In this document: in pieces, positions 35,887 through 48,192 of the stretch
Numbering within the stretch: the stretch's first letter is position 1
How the letters are laid out: the number at the start of each line of letters is the position of its first letter
Source of the DNA: Sympetrum striolatum
Lineage: Eukaryota > Arthropoda > Insecta > Odonata > Libellulidae
Direction: 5' to 3'
Length of the DNA: 64,000 bases
NCBI GenBank assembly: GCA_947579665.1
Contig: OX388349.1
Span: forward strand, 41,611,854-41,675,853
Program-made: the position numbers and the translations under genes
Notes under the pieces: generated by a model
The model's input: only the letters and a program-made list of their open reading frames with translations
The model's database searches: none
What the model was told of the DNA's origin: nothing

Positions 35887-35960
35887 CAGCCAGTGGTTAA
35901 AGATAATGATTGTTAGCTCACCTTCCATCTCCGCTTCCACATTGCTTCAAATAGTGAAGG
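35887..35960 (+). repeat. 3' part of repeat S2, second copy
   Basis: CAGCCAGTGG.TAAAGATAAT matches 35440-35460 with one difference, and the following TTCCACATTGCTTCAAATAG matches TACCACATTTCTTCTAATAG of the first copy. Same orientation, 447 bp downstream. Confidence 0.5.
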
Positions 35961-38269
35961 TAGTCTTCAATTGTTAATGGGATGGATCCTTATTAGGTCG
36001 ATAATTAAAATTATTTGACAAGAGAGATTTTATAAATTTAAAAAACTCGTTAGCGTAACATATTAAAACATTTTCATTCCATCAGATACTAAATTTCTAC
36101 GTCCTTCAGAATGAATTTGATAAAGATGTTACGCGAATTTGCGATCGAAAATTTATAATCAAGAGTCTTCAATCCCTTTTCCGAATGTCTACAAAAATTA
36201 GACCTTTTGCGTCGATTCGAGCCCATCAATACTCAAGCGAAGCCAAAAGGTGCCAATCATACATCAATAATCGTTGAGAAGAGCCAGTTGTTATCAATTC
36301 AGGGGAATTTGCATAAATTATTAGCCTCACGATAATCTTTTTATGCGTGCGCAACCAATCTGTGCCAATTTTGGGACATTTGCGGTCTGCCAAACGAATT
36401 TTATTGTTAACCTGCGCTCAATGAGAAGGAATTCAAGAATGAGGTTCTACTTCCTCAACGCGTGCTAAATTTAAAAGAACTGGCGCAGCGGAATTTAGGG
36501 TATTTGGATCGTGATTCCGTCTGTATGTGATATTTCCATTTGTATATTTTTTCTCATTCACGTTTGTGAAATAGATCATATAAGATATAGGCTCTAATTA
36601 AAATGTAACTCCACCCAAACAAGCAGGAGTGAAGACAAGCAGGAGTGAAGACAAGCAATAAATATTTTCTTTCTGAATACTACTCCCTTTGCAGCAGTTC
36701 ATATTGATTAAATACATAATAATTAAATCCAGGTAGATTTAATAGTGTAGGAACTCCTACATACCTATTTGTGAGTTACATATCTAAAAAGAGATTTTTT
36801 GGCATAGTGAATTACGCTTCTGAGTGATGCTATCACATTTTAATGTTGAGTGAGGAATATTTTCTGTTTATACTTTAAAAATAAATCATGAATAACAGTA
36901 TGATATAGAATCTAAGACGTATCCTTCTGTCGTTTCTAGAGCTTCCATAATCTGGTGCGTCTTAAATTCGTTATGCATAATGTGTTATTGTTCCAAGAGA
37001 CTGCAATTTGGAACCACGTCCATGGTAGTAACCTTATACAAGATCTTACATGTTCACATCTATAACAATAGTACCCCGAATAACTAATATACAATAAATA
37101 GTACAATGATAAGAATGGAATTAAAGAATCATACTCGCAGTGATAATAGGGAGAAAAGCCCCTTCAAAACATTATAAAAATTTTAAAAAATATATTAATT
37201 ACAACTAATTATTTTCCTTGTTCTATTTGTGAGTATACTGCGAGATTGGGAAAAAGCAAGTCTTTCTATAAACTTGGGTTAAGTTGCACGCTTTCCTGTG
37301 CTAAGTAAAACTTCATTTCCATAATTTGTAAAATCTCCTCGGATAGGTTATTTCATTCATATACTGCCCTGTATAAGGAGTGCATGCAAGTGTCCGTATT
37401 CTGTTTTATATATATATATAGTTGAGTAAAGTTACATAAAAAATGGTAGGTAGAACAAAGTATAGTATTAATTAATTTCATTTGAAAGATATCGAATTTC
37501 ACCTTATCTTGTCAAGCTGTGACAAAAGCAGTAAAAAACTAAGATGACTTCTAAAAAAAATATCAGTTATTAATAAGCTACATCAATTCTCTAATACTTA
37601 AATTACAAGTACATCCTTTTTACCGAAAAAAAAAACTTTTTAGTCACCATGGTGTATTTACGGGACGAAACTTAGCCTGGAAATGCGTTATGTATGATAA
37701 GTTAAGCAACAAAATTAACCAAAATTGCAATGGCTACATTCTCATGACTGTCTGGACATAATAATTTATAGAGAAAATTAAGGTAACACGCAGTAGTGAG
37801 AAAATTGGGTTACTGCAGAAATTCCTTGGTTTATCTAAGAGAATTTCTATGGCCCTTGAATCGAAATAAGGAAGATACTGGAGCGAAATTAACAACTAGG
37901 CTGAATTTTCTCCATTCCTCTTTGGCGCAATGAAATATTCAATTTTAATTTTGGCTTCTCCCACTCCCGAGGCTATCTCGTTCTCAGCTATTTTCGTTCA
38001 CGCTTTGCTAATCACCTCCTCTCCGATTTCTCCACGACTTACCCCCAGTTTCTCTCCTTTTGCCTCATGCGGTTTTTATCCTTGGCCCCTCTCCGGGCTA
38101 TATTACGCTGCACTTATTGGAGGAACATTAAAATCGATTTATGTCGCCAGGCTTAATTTGAATCTTTGCCCTTTTAATTATCCGCTGCATTGATTTCGGT
38201 ACTGAATAGTTGCCGTTTAAAAACAAATGTTGTCTTGATTTTTAACTTCATTCGGTAATTAAGTGATCT
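35961..38269. other. Non-coding; small tandem repeat and a GC-richer patch
   Basis: ACAAGCAGGAGTGAAG is repeated exactly twice with a partial third unit at 36619-36657. A short TATA run lies at 37410-37422. 37900-38210 is GC-richer with an 87-codon frame lacking motifs. Otherwise AT-rich. Confidence 0.5.
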
Positions 38270-38925
38270 GTCTTTCCGCGGACCTTAAAATTCACATTCA
38301 ACGCCATTTTTTTCGTATTTTGGTAGCTCATCCTACCGTTTCTGTAATCTAGCATCTTTTTCTTTATCTTTCTCTCTATATTTTCCCTTGTATTCTACTT
38401 TCAATTGGTTTCTTTAGTAGCCCTTCTTCTCTCAATACTTGACCCACTCATTTCCTCTGTCGATGCTTGATTACTTCAATTAAAGTCCTATCATCCTCAA
38501 CAATCAAGAGCACCCCCGCGTTTGTTTTCCTATCCACCAAAGTTACTCTGTTCCATTCTCCGCCAAACCAACATCTCGAAGGCCTCCTAGCGTCTAATTT
38601 CCTCCTAACTTAAGGTCCACGTTTCACACCCTGCAAAATAACAGACACCAAGGATTTTACCATCTTTTTTGATTACTTTATCTAGATCCTTAGTCATCAA
38701 TTTCCTTCGCTTTACTAAAGCTTCCTTGGCAAAGGCTATTCTTTTTTTAATCTCATCTTTGCATCTTCCGTCCAAAGAAAGAGAATTGCCCAAGTAAAGG
38801 AATGTATTCACCTGCTCTAAGTTTTCCCCACCCACTCTAATCGTAAACTTAGCTTTCTTTTCCTTAGTAAATTCCATTGCTTTATTTTTACTGGAATAAT
38901 GATTACTGACCTTCCAAGAAACACC
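38270..38925 (-). pseudogene. RTE-like non-LTR retrotransposon, RT C-terminal fragment
   Basis: The minus strand carries an uninterrupted 90-codon stretch (38877-38605) in which FLYLGNSLSLDGR is the Y-L-G-S block that follows the RT catalytic core, followed by a basic helix (IAFAKEALVKRRKLMTKD) and YFAGCETWTLS, the Y-G-x-E-T-W block. Beyond the first stop, the adjacent phases continue with VIKHRQRK, a stop in place of Trp, VGQVLREEGLLKKPIE (the K-W-x-G-H-V-L-R block) and MLDYRNGRMSYQ near 38340. Upstream, NKAMEF corresponds to the N-x-x-K-T-K-V-M motif. 5'-truncated and dead. It belongs to the same clade as 21198-21990 but a clearly different family. Confidence 0.85.
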
Positions 38926-39119
38926 TTACCCCAGGATGTTTCTCAAAATGTCAGTAATCAAGGCCTTTACTATTGTTTTAGAATACCGGCAGCGAAGCGG
39001 TTTGAATAGCTGCCGAAGATGGGTGCTAAAGATATTTTTAACCTCTTACGGCTACTTTTGGCCGATATTGAAATTGTATCTTGGTACTTGATATAGTTCC
39101 TGTATTCCTGTGTTATCGT

Positions 39120-39505
39120 TCCTGTGCTATACGCTGATGAATGGAACATTTTCATTTGTCAAGTCGTACAGGATAGAGATAAATGTATCTTTAGTTCTTT
39201 TTTGTCCCAGTCTTGATCATGGCTGCGATGAAATGAAAGCTACTGAGTTATGAGTGAATAATTGCACTGATCAAGTTCTCCTCTTACAAAATGCTAAGAA
39301 AAGTGTTACTCATAGAATCATTTTGCTTTACTTGCGTGCACATTTTCCGCTTACAGCATTCAGGCTCAGTGAATAAAGCAATGGCAAACTACCACACTCC
39401 TCATCTTGCCTAGTGAATCTCATTCCTCTCTGCAAGCTCTTAGTTGCTTATATCAGAGGGGGTGAGGTACCAATCTACCTTCGGGCTGAGTATTTTACAT
39501 ACTTG
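39120..39505 (+). repeat. Dispersed repeat R3, copy a
   Basis: Defined by comparison with 55205-55545 (same strand), 58190-59012 (minus, interrupted) and 15240-15365 (minus, partial). Ordered landmarks: GATGAATGGAACATT, ACAGGATAGAGATAAATGTA, TCATGGCTGCGATGAAAT, GAGTGAATAATTGCACT, CCTCATTCCTCTCT and, at the end, GAGGTACCAAT then CCTTCGGGCTGA.TA. No coding capacity or clear terminal inverted repeat. MITE or SINE remnants are both possible. Confidence 0.75.
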
Positions 39506-39559
39506 ATATCAGTAATTACATTTGCTGTATCATAGCCAGCCACGAACACTCAAAAAGAA

Positions 39560-40320
39560 CATTAAAAAGGTAGCTCACACTTTTTTCCGCCTCCAGAACC
39601 AAGGGATATCATCTCGTGCCCCGTAACCAAGAACCCCTTATTCATTCCAGATCAGGTTTTGCAGCAGCAACCTCAGCTCACTACCGAGACTCTCCTATTC
39701 GCCAGGAGAACATATTTGTATGAGAAATCATCCGGCATTTTTCAGTCGTAAATTGGAGTTATTAGCAGGCCACCTGTGATGCGAAAACCACCATACCACC
39801 GAGGAAGCAGTCGTATTATTTCCAGTCATTTGGGATCGCTTAATTTCATCTCGAACGCGCTTGTTACTTATCCGGCCGAGGTTGCGATGATGCGGCGAAA
39901 CAGAAGCAGCGCGATGAAGGCCGGTTAATTTCCGAGTCATTTGCCGGCAACCATCAAGTACTTCACGGTGGCCAAACAAGTTTCTCATTTCGGCACATCA
40001 TATGAAACGGCCCCGGTTTGTTTTCAATTGCCTCCTCGCTGACGTGTTTTCTTACGGGGAAAATAAATGCTCGTAAGAGATTGTGCGTGAGCTTTTATGC
40101 AATGGGTAGAATAAGATCTATATACATGATTAATGTGATCAGTGATGCTAATGTATTTCTCACGATGAAGCGATTAATTCCTTGCAATTATCATTGTGAA
40201 CGCTTATATCAGTAATTAAATTTTCCTTAGCCCTATTTCAGTCAGATTTATAGTTTAGATCGGGGATTTTCTTCCTCTAAATATCTGCGAAAGGCATTAG
40301 CGCCTACAAGGGTTTCATTA
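39560..40320. other. GC-richer patch (39560-40100), no gene recognised
   Basis: CpG-bearing sequence with an 86-codon minus frame (39728-39988) without motifs. Falls back to AT-rich after 40100. Confidence 0.4.
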
Positions 40321-40420
40321 CCTGCAGATAATAATAAAAATCATAATTTATTATGCTCTGGGTATATTCCCTTAGAGCAACGCAAAATACAAAAATGCTC
40401 AGAGTACAGAGAGTTTAAAA
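40321..40420 (-). mobile_element. Possible retrotransposon 3' end with AAT-type tail
   Basis: The minus strand reads CCCAGAGCATAATAAATTAT then TTTTTATTATTATC, a layout like other triplet-tailed 3' ends in the window. No family partner found, so weakly supported. Confidence 0.25.
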
Positions 40421-42340
40421 AAATCACGATAGATATACAAAATTATATTGAAAATTAAAAGAACAAAAAAGTACGGAGAAATTCAATAATATGTGGAAAT
40501 ATAGAAATATGAAATAAAGAAAAACGTAAAATAGGTAAACAGAGAATTTAAAACTTCAAGTAGACAACAAGAGAGGGGGAAAAACGAGATGCAACTCGGC
40601 TAACACAAAATACTTATTTAAACATCAGCAACTAAGAGATGGTTGAATGATTTGAACTTAAAAACCCTCACGAGCTGGAATATTTTATTGGCAGTTTAAC
40701 AGTTCCAGAATTTAGAGTCTTCAATATGAAATGAGTCAAGGAAAATGTTTGACAATAGAAAATGTACCTTTTAGTAGTTCAAAGTTAATAATATTGCGTT
40801 GAAGGTCATTATGTTTATGCCTACTTCACAATGATATGTAAATAGAGTACATAAATTCAAATTTGCGTAGTTGATCCAAAAATTGATTTTAGCCCTCGAT
40901 TCGTACGTATTGAGGTACCAAATGTTAGTGATAGAAAATTGCATGTAATCTCCAAAAATAAAAACTAACAGGTCACCAATTATTGGATCAGAAAGGTATT
41001 GTAATTACTCTTACTTTTTTAAAATACTGTTCGCATTAGGTCGCACTTACGTTTTCAATTTACTTTAAGAGCGATTTCATATCAAAAGATATGAACCGTT
41101 CCAAGAGAGATTTCATATCATCACTAAACCACTACTATGAAATAAAGTATTTATACTCTAAGTCTTGGAATTCTAATTTAATACTTTTTGGAAGGAGATG
41201 AATAACGTCAGTAGTATTAATTAGTTAATGTAGAATCATCTGTATGATTCATTACCTAAGATCTCAAAGAGTATTTGTGTCACTTCCTTACGGGAATCAT
41301 CGCTTTGATGTATTTTCGGATAACATCAAAAGCTAAATTATTTCATCTTAAGTATCATTATCGTATTCTTTGACGATATATACCTATTCAACATGGAATT
41401 TTCGAAGTACGATAACAATGTGTGCTATCTACCTTGAATTCTTTTCATCCTGTAAAAACTAGATATTTAGATATAATTATGAGATATTTATACAAGCATT
41501 ATAATTTATAATCTTAATAATATATACGTATTAATATTTAAGCTAGTTAATTAAGGCGTCTTTAGGGAATACAGAATTTTCATTGCGATTGATGTTGAGT
41601 TCATCGTGTGTCTTATATACAATGCAAGGAAAAACTTATCGCAGTAATTGGTATATCTTCTCTTCTTATTTATAATTATTTTAGTAGCATAGATACATAT
41701 AATCTTACATGGAAATTAGGTGTGTCTAAAGAGAATTAAAAGGAAGCATGTTATGGAATTGAGATCGTTTGCATTTAAATCAAACTTTTGCGTAATAAAT
41801 TTTCACTACGTACGGTTAAAATCGTTGTAAGAAATCGAGGTATTTACATTCATAGTATTGGTGTCAATAAAAATACTAGAGATGCAAGTAATTAACGTTT
41901 TAGCTTATTTCTCCAGACGAGAGTTAAATTTAGATACCTGTCTTCCTCCGGCAATTTTTTCGTAAAAAGAGAACGAAGTCAAAGGTAAGCGGAATGAGAC
42001 GAGGATAACGGCAGTTGAATGAATTCATAAGCTGTTTGCAGTAGGTCTGTATTTTTGTATTTTTGATGTGAAACTCCGTTTTTAATAATGACATTATTTA
42101 CTCTAAGAATTTTTAGTCGAGGCCTGATATTATCCCCATTCTTTGCAACGCTCTATATTCCGCGGGGAAACCATCATTATTTCCTGGAATATTTTTTTGC
42201 TATTCATTCGAAGAATATAATCAAAAACGAGGCCAGAATCGAGTTAAAAATGAGGGTCCTGGGATAGCATAATGAAAACTTTTAAGAAATCGCAGTCGAG
42301 TTAAATAAATCCTTCCAGAGGATATTACTCCAACAATGGC
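40421..42340. other. Non-coding, AT-rich, no recognised feature
   Basis: A short near-repeat of GATTTCATATCA occurs twice near 41072-41116. No genes or larger repeats. Confidence 0.5.
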
Positions 42341-43095
42341 CAGGCTGTTATTCTGAGCCCATTTCCCAAGTCATGAGGGGACCCCAATTTCAGCTTCCTA
42401 GTGCCCGCTTTGATTCCACCGCGGTCCCAGAAAATCGAATTGTTTTAAATTTGGTCCCGAGGTATTAAAGATTCCGCATCCCGGAGCGATGGAGCGCGGC
42501 ATTCTGAGCCGCCGACGGGACGTGAGACCAAAATCGAATGCGCAGAACGTCCTCAAGACGAGGCGAAAAAACGAGCGAAAAAAGCCCCAACCGAAAGTCC
42601 CCTCCCAACCCCACCCTCTATCACCGAGTCATTTCAATTACGGAACCTCCTTTCCCCCACTCCGCATCCCTGTCCTTTTTAAACCTCCGCGGCATTCTTT
42701 AAAGGCAGATACTCCCGGACGAAAAAAATGCCCGATTCTAAGAGGTCCAGATTAGTCAATAGTCAATTATTTCCGCAAAAGCCCAAGGAGTGACCAGAAA
42801 AAGAGGCGGGCCGAGGGCGGGAAAGCCAAGTCCGATTTCCCGCGAGCGAAGGGCTTCCGCCCCGGGCGTGGCGGGGGGATGGCCCGTAACCGTTACGGGT
42901 GGGGCGGGGAGGGGTTACTGTAGCCGACTATTTGCCCTGCCAGGGAGGCAGTAGTGGTCATCCAATAAAACAAGGTTGGTTTTTTGAGGTTCTTCGTTTG
43001 GAAAGAGAGAGATGGAAGGGTCTTGGGGTGGGAGAGAAACACATGAGCAGTGGGAGAGTTAAAAGGAGAGACAGGTTGAAGGAGAGAACCAACTA
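42341..43095. other. GC/CpG-richer patch with palindrome and purine-rich end
   Basis: The most GC-rich stretch in the window around 42780-42920, including CCGCCCCGGGCGTGGCGGGG. Frames of 65-88 codons are present without motifs. A perfect palindrome, CCCGTAACCGTTACGGG, lies at 42883-42899. From about 42996 to 43093 the plus strand is purine-rich. A promoter or CpG-bearing regulatory element is possible but there is no gene beside it. Confidence 0.45.
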
Positions 43096-44246
43096 AGTCC
43101 CTGCCTAGATGCCAATATCTATGTATTTCTAATCGGATTCATTATCGGTATGAGTGGCTGAACTGCAAGTGGACAAATGTAACATGAATGTGGAGTGACT
43201 CATTCATTGACAATGATTATTATACATAGAATTCATTAATACTCGAATGTGCTGGATTACTCTGAACAAGCAGTATTAATACGTATTGAATTTTATCGAA
43301 ATAGGAGGAAAACATTAAGAAACAAGAAATATCAGGGTAGATGTATAGAAATACACCTCAAAACTAATTTATTTGAATAAGTGAAGAATAAATACGTAAA
43401 CTTTAATCATAAACTACGACCCCGGTAAGAACATTGATACAAGTAATGGAAAAACTGGGCTCTAGTGCCTTTAAAATATTTCACTTTTGTTTATTTTTGG
43501 GCAAAAAACGGATTATAAAGTTGTTAATATTTCATATTTAAGTTTATGTGTAAATAAAATTCTCAATTTTATTTTATTGTATAACTACATAGATGTAAGA
43601 ATAGCAAGCTTAAACACTTTCTCCATGCTTGTTGCTTCCTGAGAATGTAAGAATTTCAGGCTATTTAACGGTTAAATGTCGAATAAAATTGATTGGTAGA
43701 TTATTTTAAGAAGGTTCACAGACTCATAGCATTATAAATAGATGGATAAATACACAAAGCGAAAAGCTACTTTATATTTTAGCAGTGAATCTATTTTTCT
43801 TAGCTACATCGTCAATGGTCTCACTATTCAGCTACGTGTTGAGTAAAATCCAACATTGTAGGGCGGACTTCGTGAAACAACATTTCAGAAAGTGAAGAAA
43901 AACTTAGTAAAATCCACGAGAAAATATAATTTAACAGCTACATGTTGATATTAGCTTAATCATGGAAGAAAAACATTTTATTCGATTAAAAATTAGTAAT
44001 TCCTAAATATGAGCCAATCAAGCAAGGCAAGAAGTTACTATAATGGGCGTGTTTAAACTGAGCCCAGAAAGAAAGTTTCACCTAAGTAAGCAATTTGTGC
44101 TTACCAATCTTCTCCAATGGTATCTTTAACTTAGCAGAATTCAAACGGAACATTAAGGTTGATAAAAGATGGTTAGCAAATGATAGTGAGGGTGGGGAAT
44201 TAGAAAACAAGTGCTGTACTACGGTGTAAGGGAGATAGGCAATGAA
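43096..44246. other. Non-coding, AT-rich, no recognised feature
   Basis: No repeat partner or frame with motif. Confidence 0.5.
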
Positions 44247-44412
44247 ATAAAATGAAACAAGGAAGAAACAGTAAACGAAGGCTTAATGGGAGCAAATAAG
44301 CTATAGAGAGAGAAGTGGAGGAAGCAAGAGAGGATAGAGGGGGCCGAGGGAAGAGGAATGGAATTAAAGAGACGACGAGGGATGATTCAGAAGGAAGTGT
44401 GGCTGTGAATGG
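44247..44412 (+). repeat. Purine-rich (GA-rich) tract
   Basis: The plus strand is strongly biased to A and G, with words such as GAGAGAGAAG, GGAAGCAAGAGAGGATAGAG and GGGAAGAGG. The antisense frame 44200-44460 (L/S/F/P-rich) is a product of this bias. Confidence 0.6.
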
Positions 44413-45879
44413 ACCTGATAGAACGTGCCATAACAGGCTTATCTTTGTCATGGTTAACAATTCCGTTAGATGAACAGGCTTAATTAACTCTGAGAATTTT
44501 CCCTATGAGATTTCATTCAAGGAATGATATATCAGTGAGTGTTCAGCCGAAATTTGATGATAAGGAAACAGTGAATATCGATATACTGTTGTGGGTAGAA
44601 CTACAAAATGCGTTGAAAATAAAATTTCTGTTGTAGAATCGCGGAAATTGACATTCCACGAAAAAAATTAAGCTGTTTATATATAGAACATCAATTAAAG
44701 CACATATTAAAAAAAAATACTCACATATCTAAATCTCTTTATTCATCAATGCAAAGATTAATAATATTGGTAAGTTCTTTCGTATCAAACAATATTTTAT
44801 TTTGATTTAATATTTTGTATTGAGTAAATTTCTGTTAACTATACATAATTCAGATCCCTAAATGATGGATTCAATAGGAGTTTTGCATCTAAGCGCAAAG
44901 TTAATGATAAACAAAGCAGATGCATCAATATATAAAATTAGACACGTATTTTTCAAGATTGTCTTTCTCATGACTTCCTTTTGTACTTTATTAACCTCTA
45001 TGGTTTCCTCGCATTAAATTCACCGTTAGCTGTTTAAAGAGATATAAACTGTAGGTATTCAAAACTACTCGGATTTTCAGCTACTGAAGAGGATATTCAA
45101 TTTCGTGTGAAATGCTACTCGAGTACTTTAGTTCCTCAAGGAACAATTTGAACTAAAAAAACCTTCCAATGAGCGTTTATAATTATGTACGTCATAAAAG
45201 TTGTAGAATAAACATTATAATTTTCAACACTGTTCACTTTAATTAATGAAACGATATTTTGAAATACTATTCAGGTTTACATTGCTTCGTATCATAATAA
45301 TTGAGTTGATATTGAATGAAAGTACTTGCTTAATATTTCAGTTTAATAGCTAATATTATCATAATAATATTTTGATAGCTTTAATTCATTTATTCCTTAA
45401 TGATATCACAATAAAAATTTCATAGTTTTCATTAATATTACAGAAGTTTTGAAGCGAATACATAACGTATTATTCTTGACGTTTATTTCAGAAATATGGT
45501 AAGAGGGCGTCATACTACTCCCGTTGATATTCACTGAAGTAGACTACATAATCATGAAACAATGAAATTATCACACTCGTAGATGAAAAAATGTTGATAC
45601 AATGTGGTAGTAGCTTGTTAGAAAGGGTTCTTCTTCTATTTGCTCTTAGAAGGGACTTTTTAGTAAAACAGAAAATAATCTGTATCTCTGTTTCCATTTT
45701 TTTTTCTATCAGTAATATTTTTTCTCTCCATTTTCCAGTGGCAAAGAAAATATCAGTAATTTGTACTATATACAAACAATCTGACTGTCTTTTCATCTTA
45801 ATTAGGAGATCACGCAATGCTCGACTTGGATTTCATTAGTATGTACCTACCGCTGTAGCACTTAAGTGGATACGGAGTT
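44413..45879. other. Non-coding, AT-rich, no recognised feature
   Basis: Frames at 45515-45817 (minus) and 45591-45839 (plus) overlap antisense to each other and have no motif. Confidence 0.5.
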
Positions 45880-46160
45880 TTTCAGGCAAGGATTGTGCGC
45901 CTATAAAGAGGAGGGTTTTGAAGAGAGTGGGGTGGGGCGAAGAAGGATGAGTTGGGATTCGTAAGGAAGCCGAGAAGAGGTTTCATGGGATTGAGGGAGG
46001 ATAGAGAAACAATTATCTCGGCCCGAGACAACAGCACGTCTTAGCGGAATTAGATACAGATTATCCCGAAGTCACGCTACGTAATTCTTGCGAGACGCGA
46101 AATCCGGCACTCGCTATGGAGTTACGAGGTTCAACAACATTCCTTTTCCTAACGCTCCTT
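45880..46160. other. GC-richer, partly purine-rich patch
   Basis: 45900-46010 is purine-rich on the plus strand (GAAGAGAGTGGGGTGGGGCG). 46020-46160 is CpG-bearing unique sequence leading into the tandem duplication. Confidence 0.4.
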
Positions 46161-46594
46161 TAAACGCTGCTACTACGTCGAAAACATGTAAAAATTCATG
46201 GTTGCAACTCGGTACGAGGAATTATAAGAGGAAGAGAAGGATTTTACGTTGAAACTCAGGTGTTTTCGCTACCTGATACTGCACTAGCCTCCAGGAAATG
46301 GATTTTTAATGCTGAATATACAGCGATGCATCTTTTCTTTTCTGAATGTTTAGGTTCTTGTCTATTTAGGTCAAATTTAAACGCTGCTACTACGTCGAAA
46401 ACATGTAAAAATTCATGGTTGCAACTCGGTACGAGGAATTATAAGAGGAAGAGAAGGATTTTACGTTGAAACTCAGGTGTTTTCGCTACCTGATACTGCA
46501 CTAGCCTCCAGGAAATGGATTTTTAATGCTGAATATACAGCGATGCATCTTTTCTTTTCTGAATGTTTAGGTTCTTGTCTATTTAGGTCAAATT
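46161..46594 (+). repeat. Perfect tandem duplication, 2 x 217 bp
   Basis: 46161-46377 and 46378-46594 are identical base for base by direct comparison. The junctions share the microhomology TTTA: it precedes the first copy, sits at the copy-copy boundary and follows the second. No terminal repeats or coding capacity. Identity shows either a very recent duplication or a collapse/expansion error in the assembly. Confidence 0.95.
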
Positions 46595-47030
46595 TATCAG
46601 GCTGTTGAGTCATAGCCCTCTCTCTGTAACTCTCGTCTTGTGGTTAATATGAATGCATTGTCTTCTCTATCTCAATTACTTTACTTCGATTTTTAATGGC
46701 TTGAATTACTGAATAATACTATTAAGCTAGTCAAAAACAGTTTCAAAATTTTACCGAAACAGCAATGTAAGTTGAACCGTGTGAAATAAGTAGTAGCAGC
46801 TCAGCCTTTTCTCTTGATCGTACGAAAGACGATGATGAAAGACTAAAATATAGCAGAGTAAAAAGTAGTTGAAACTAAAGGTGTTTACACTCCCTGCCAC
46901 TCGCCGCAAGACAATATATAGGATATTAATGTAGATGTAGAGATTATTTAATATCGATGAAGCTAAGTACTAGATTGTGGTTTTTCTAAAGAAACGCTAT
47001 TATTAAAAATTAAATTATTAATATTATTTT
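46595..47030. other. Non-coding, no recognised feature
   Basis: Moderately AT-rich; no genes or repeats recognised. Confidence 0.5.
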
Positions 47031-47160
47031 GCCAGCTTGGGTGATATAGTGATAACCATTCAAGCCTAGCAACAACAAGGCCTTATGTTCGAACCCAGGT
47101 GAAGGAGACGGTGTTTCTATGCGTTTATATTGGTAAGGATCAAAGTAAATTCCAAAAACC
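47031..47160 (+). repeat. tRNA-like sequence, possible SINE head
   Basis: GGGTGATATAGTGATAACC resembles a D-arm/A box and, 34 bases later, TGTTCGAACCC (47086-47096) is a near-perfect B box. A short 5' GCTTGGGTG and 3' CAGGTGAAGG do not form a convincing seven-pair acceptor stem and the anticodon arm is unclear, so this looks like a SINE head or tRNA-derived pseudogene rather than a functional tRNA. Confidence 0.4.
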
Positions 47161-47295
47161 GTCAAATTAAACACAGCTGATACGTATCACGCTTCCCAAG
47201 GAGGCATATTCAGGGCAGGTGACAGACGAAATGTTTTATAGTTTAATATAATACCTACCATTACAACCATCAGCGGCCTGTTGACTTATTTAATG

Positions 47296-47345
47296 ATTAT
47301 ATAATAATAATAAAGCGTCTTTTCATTAGGGTGATACTAGGATAA
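47296..47345 (-). mobile_element. Probable retrotransposon 3' end with (AAT)n tail
   Basis: ATAATAATAATAAAGCGTCT then TTTCATTAGGGTGATACTAG parallels 24741-24800. The shared triplet tail plus AGGG.GATA block suggests the same family; no coding remnant. Confidence 0.35.
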
Positions 47346-47689
47346 GTAAGTATCTTCTTAAATCTTTGGTTTATCGTAAGGGATCGTCTCCCTAGACTAG
47401 AATGCTTTCAATAAAGACGAAATAGTTGCCACCGTTATAATTTTAACTAATTTTTATCTTGTATGCACCATAGAGGCTTTTATAGGTCGCCATTTTCTTG
47501 GTGGTCATTGGTATTACTAAGAAGAACTACGTTATAGAAGAGATATATATTCTCATAGACTTTCAAGAGGGGTTATCGAAGAGTTTTCTCACAACTTTGT
47601 ACCATTATTTAATGTTCATAGTGAACGTGGACTTTAATATAGTTTAATAAGAGAACCTTGCTTTCTGCAACGCCATTTTCACTCCACAC

Positions 47690-48160
47690 CCGCGAGGAGA
47701 GAGCGGAGATGTATCAGGTGGGAAAGAAGGATGCGATGAAGGCGAGACGATGATATTGGTACGGGGAGAGAGCGCGGTGGAGGGGGTTGGTCAGCGGACT
47801 GGACCGGAGGATGAGGGGGGAAAAGATGGATGGAACTGACCAAGGACCATTTGGATCTCTCCTCGAAAGACTCTCACCCATCGGCCCAAATGTTTCGCCG
47901 ATCACCTGCTGAGTATCGGGACACGCGTCGCCCTCCGCCACACTCGCTCCATTACCCGCCTTTTTGCTTGCGTTTTTCCCCTGCGATTTCAGGCGTCTTT
48001 CGGCTGCCACGCGACCGTCCGGAGTAGAATGGGCAATACGTGAGCGAATCAGTTCAAACGAAAGACTCGGCGAACTGAGCTGTGAGGGGAGGAAGTCCTA
48101 TTAGTTGATTATCGACTCCTTCCTATTAAACGACTGACTTTCCTCCCGATTCTCTTGGTG
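47690..48160. other. GC-richer patch with purine-rich left half
   Basis: 47690-47830 is G/A-rich on the plus strand (GAGGAGAGAGCGGAGATG, GGGGAGAGAGCG). 47830-48160 is CpG-bearing. Opposed 98- and 65-codon frames have no motif. Confidence 0.45.
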
Positions 48161-48192
48161 CACAATACTCATTTTCCACTCAAGACCCTTCG

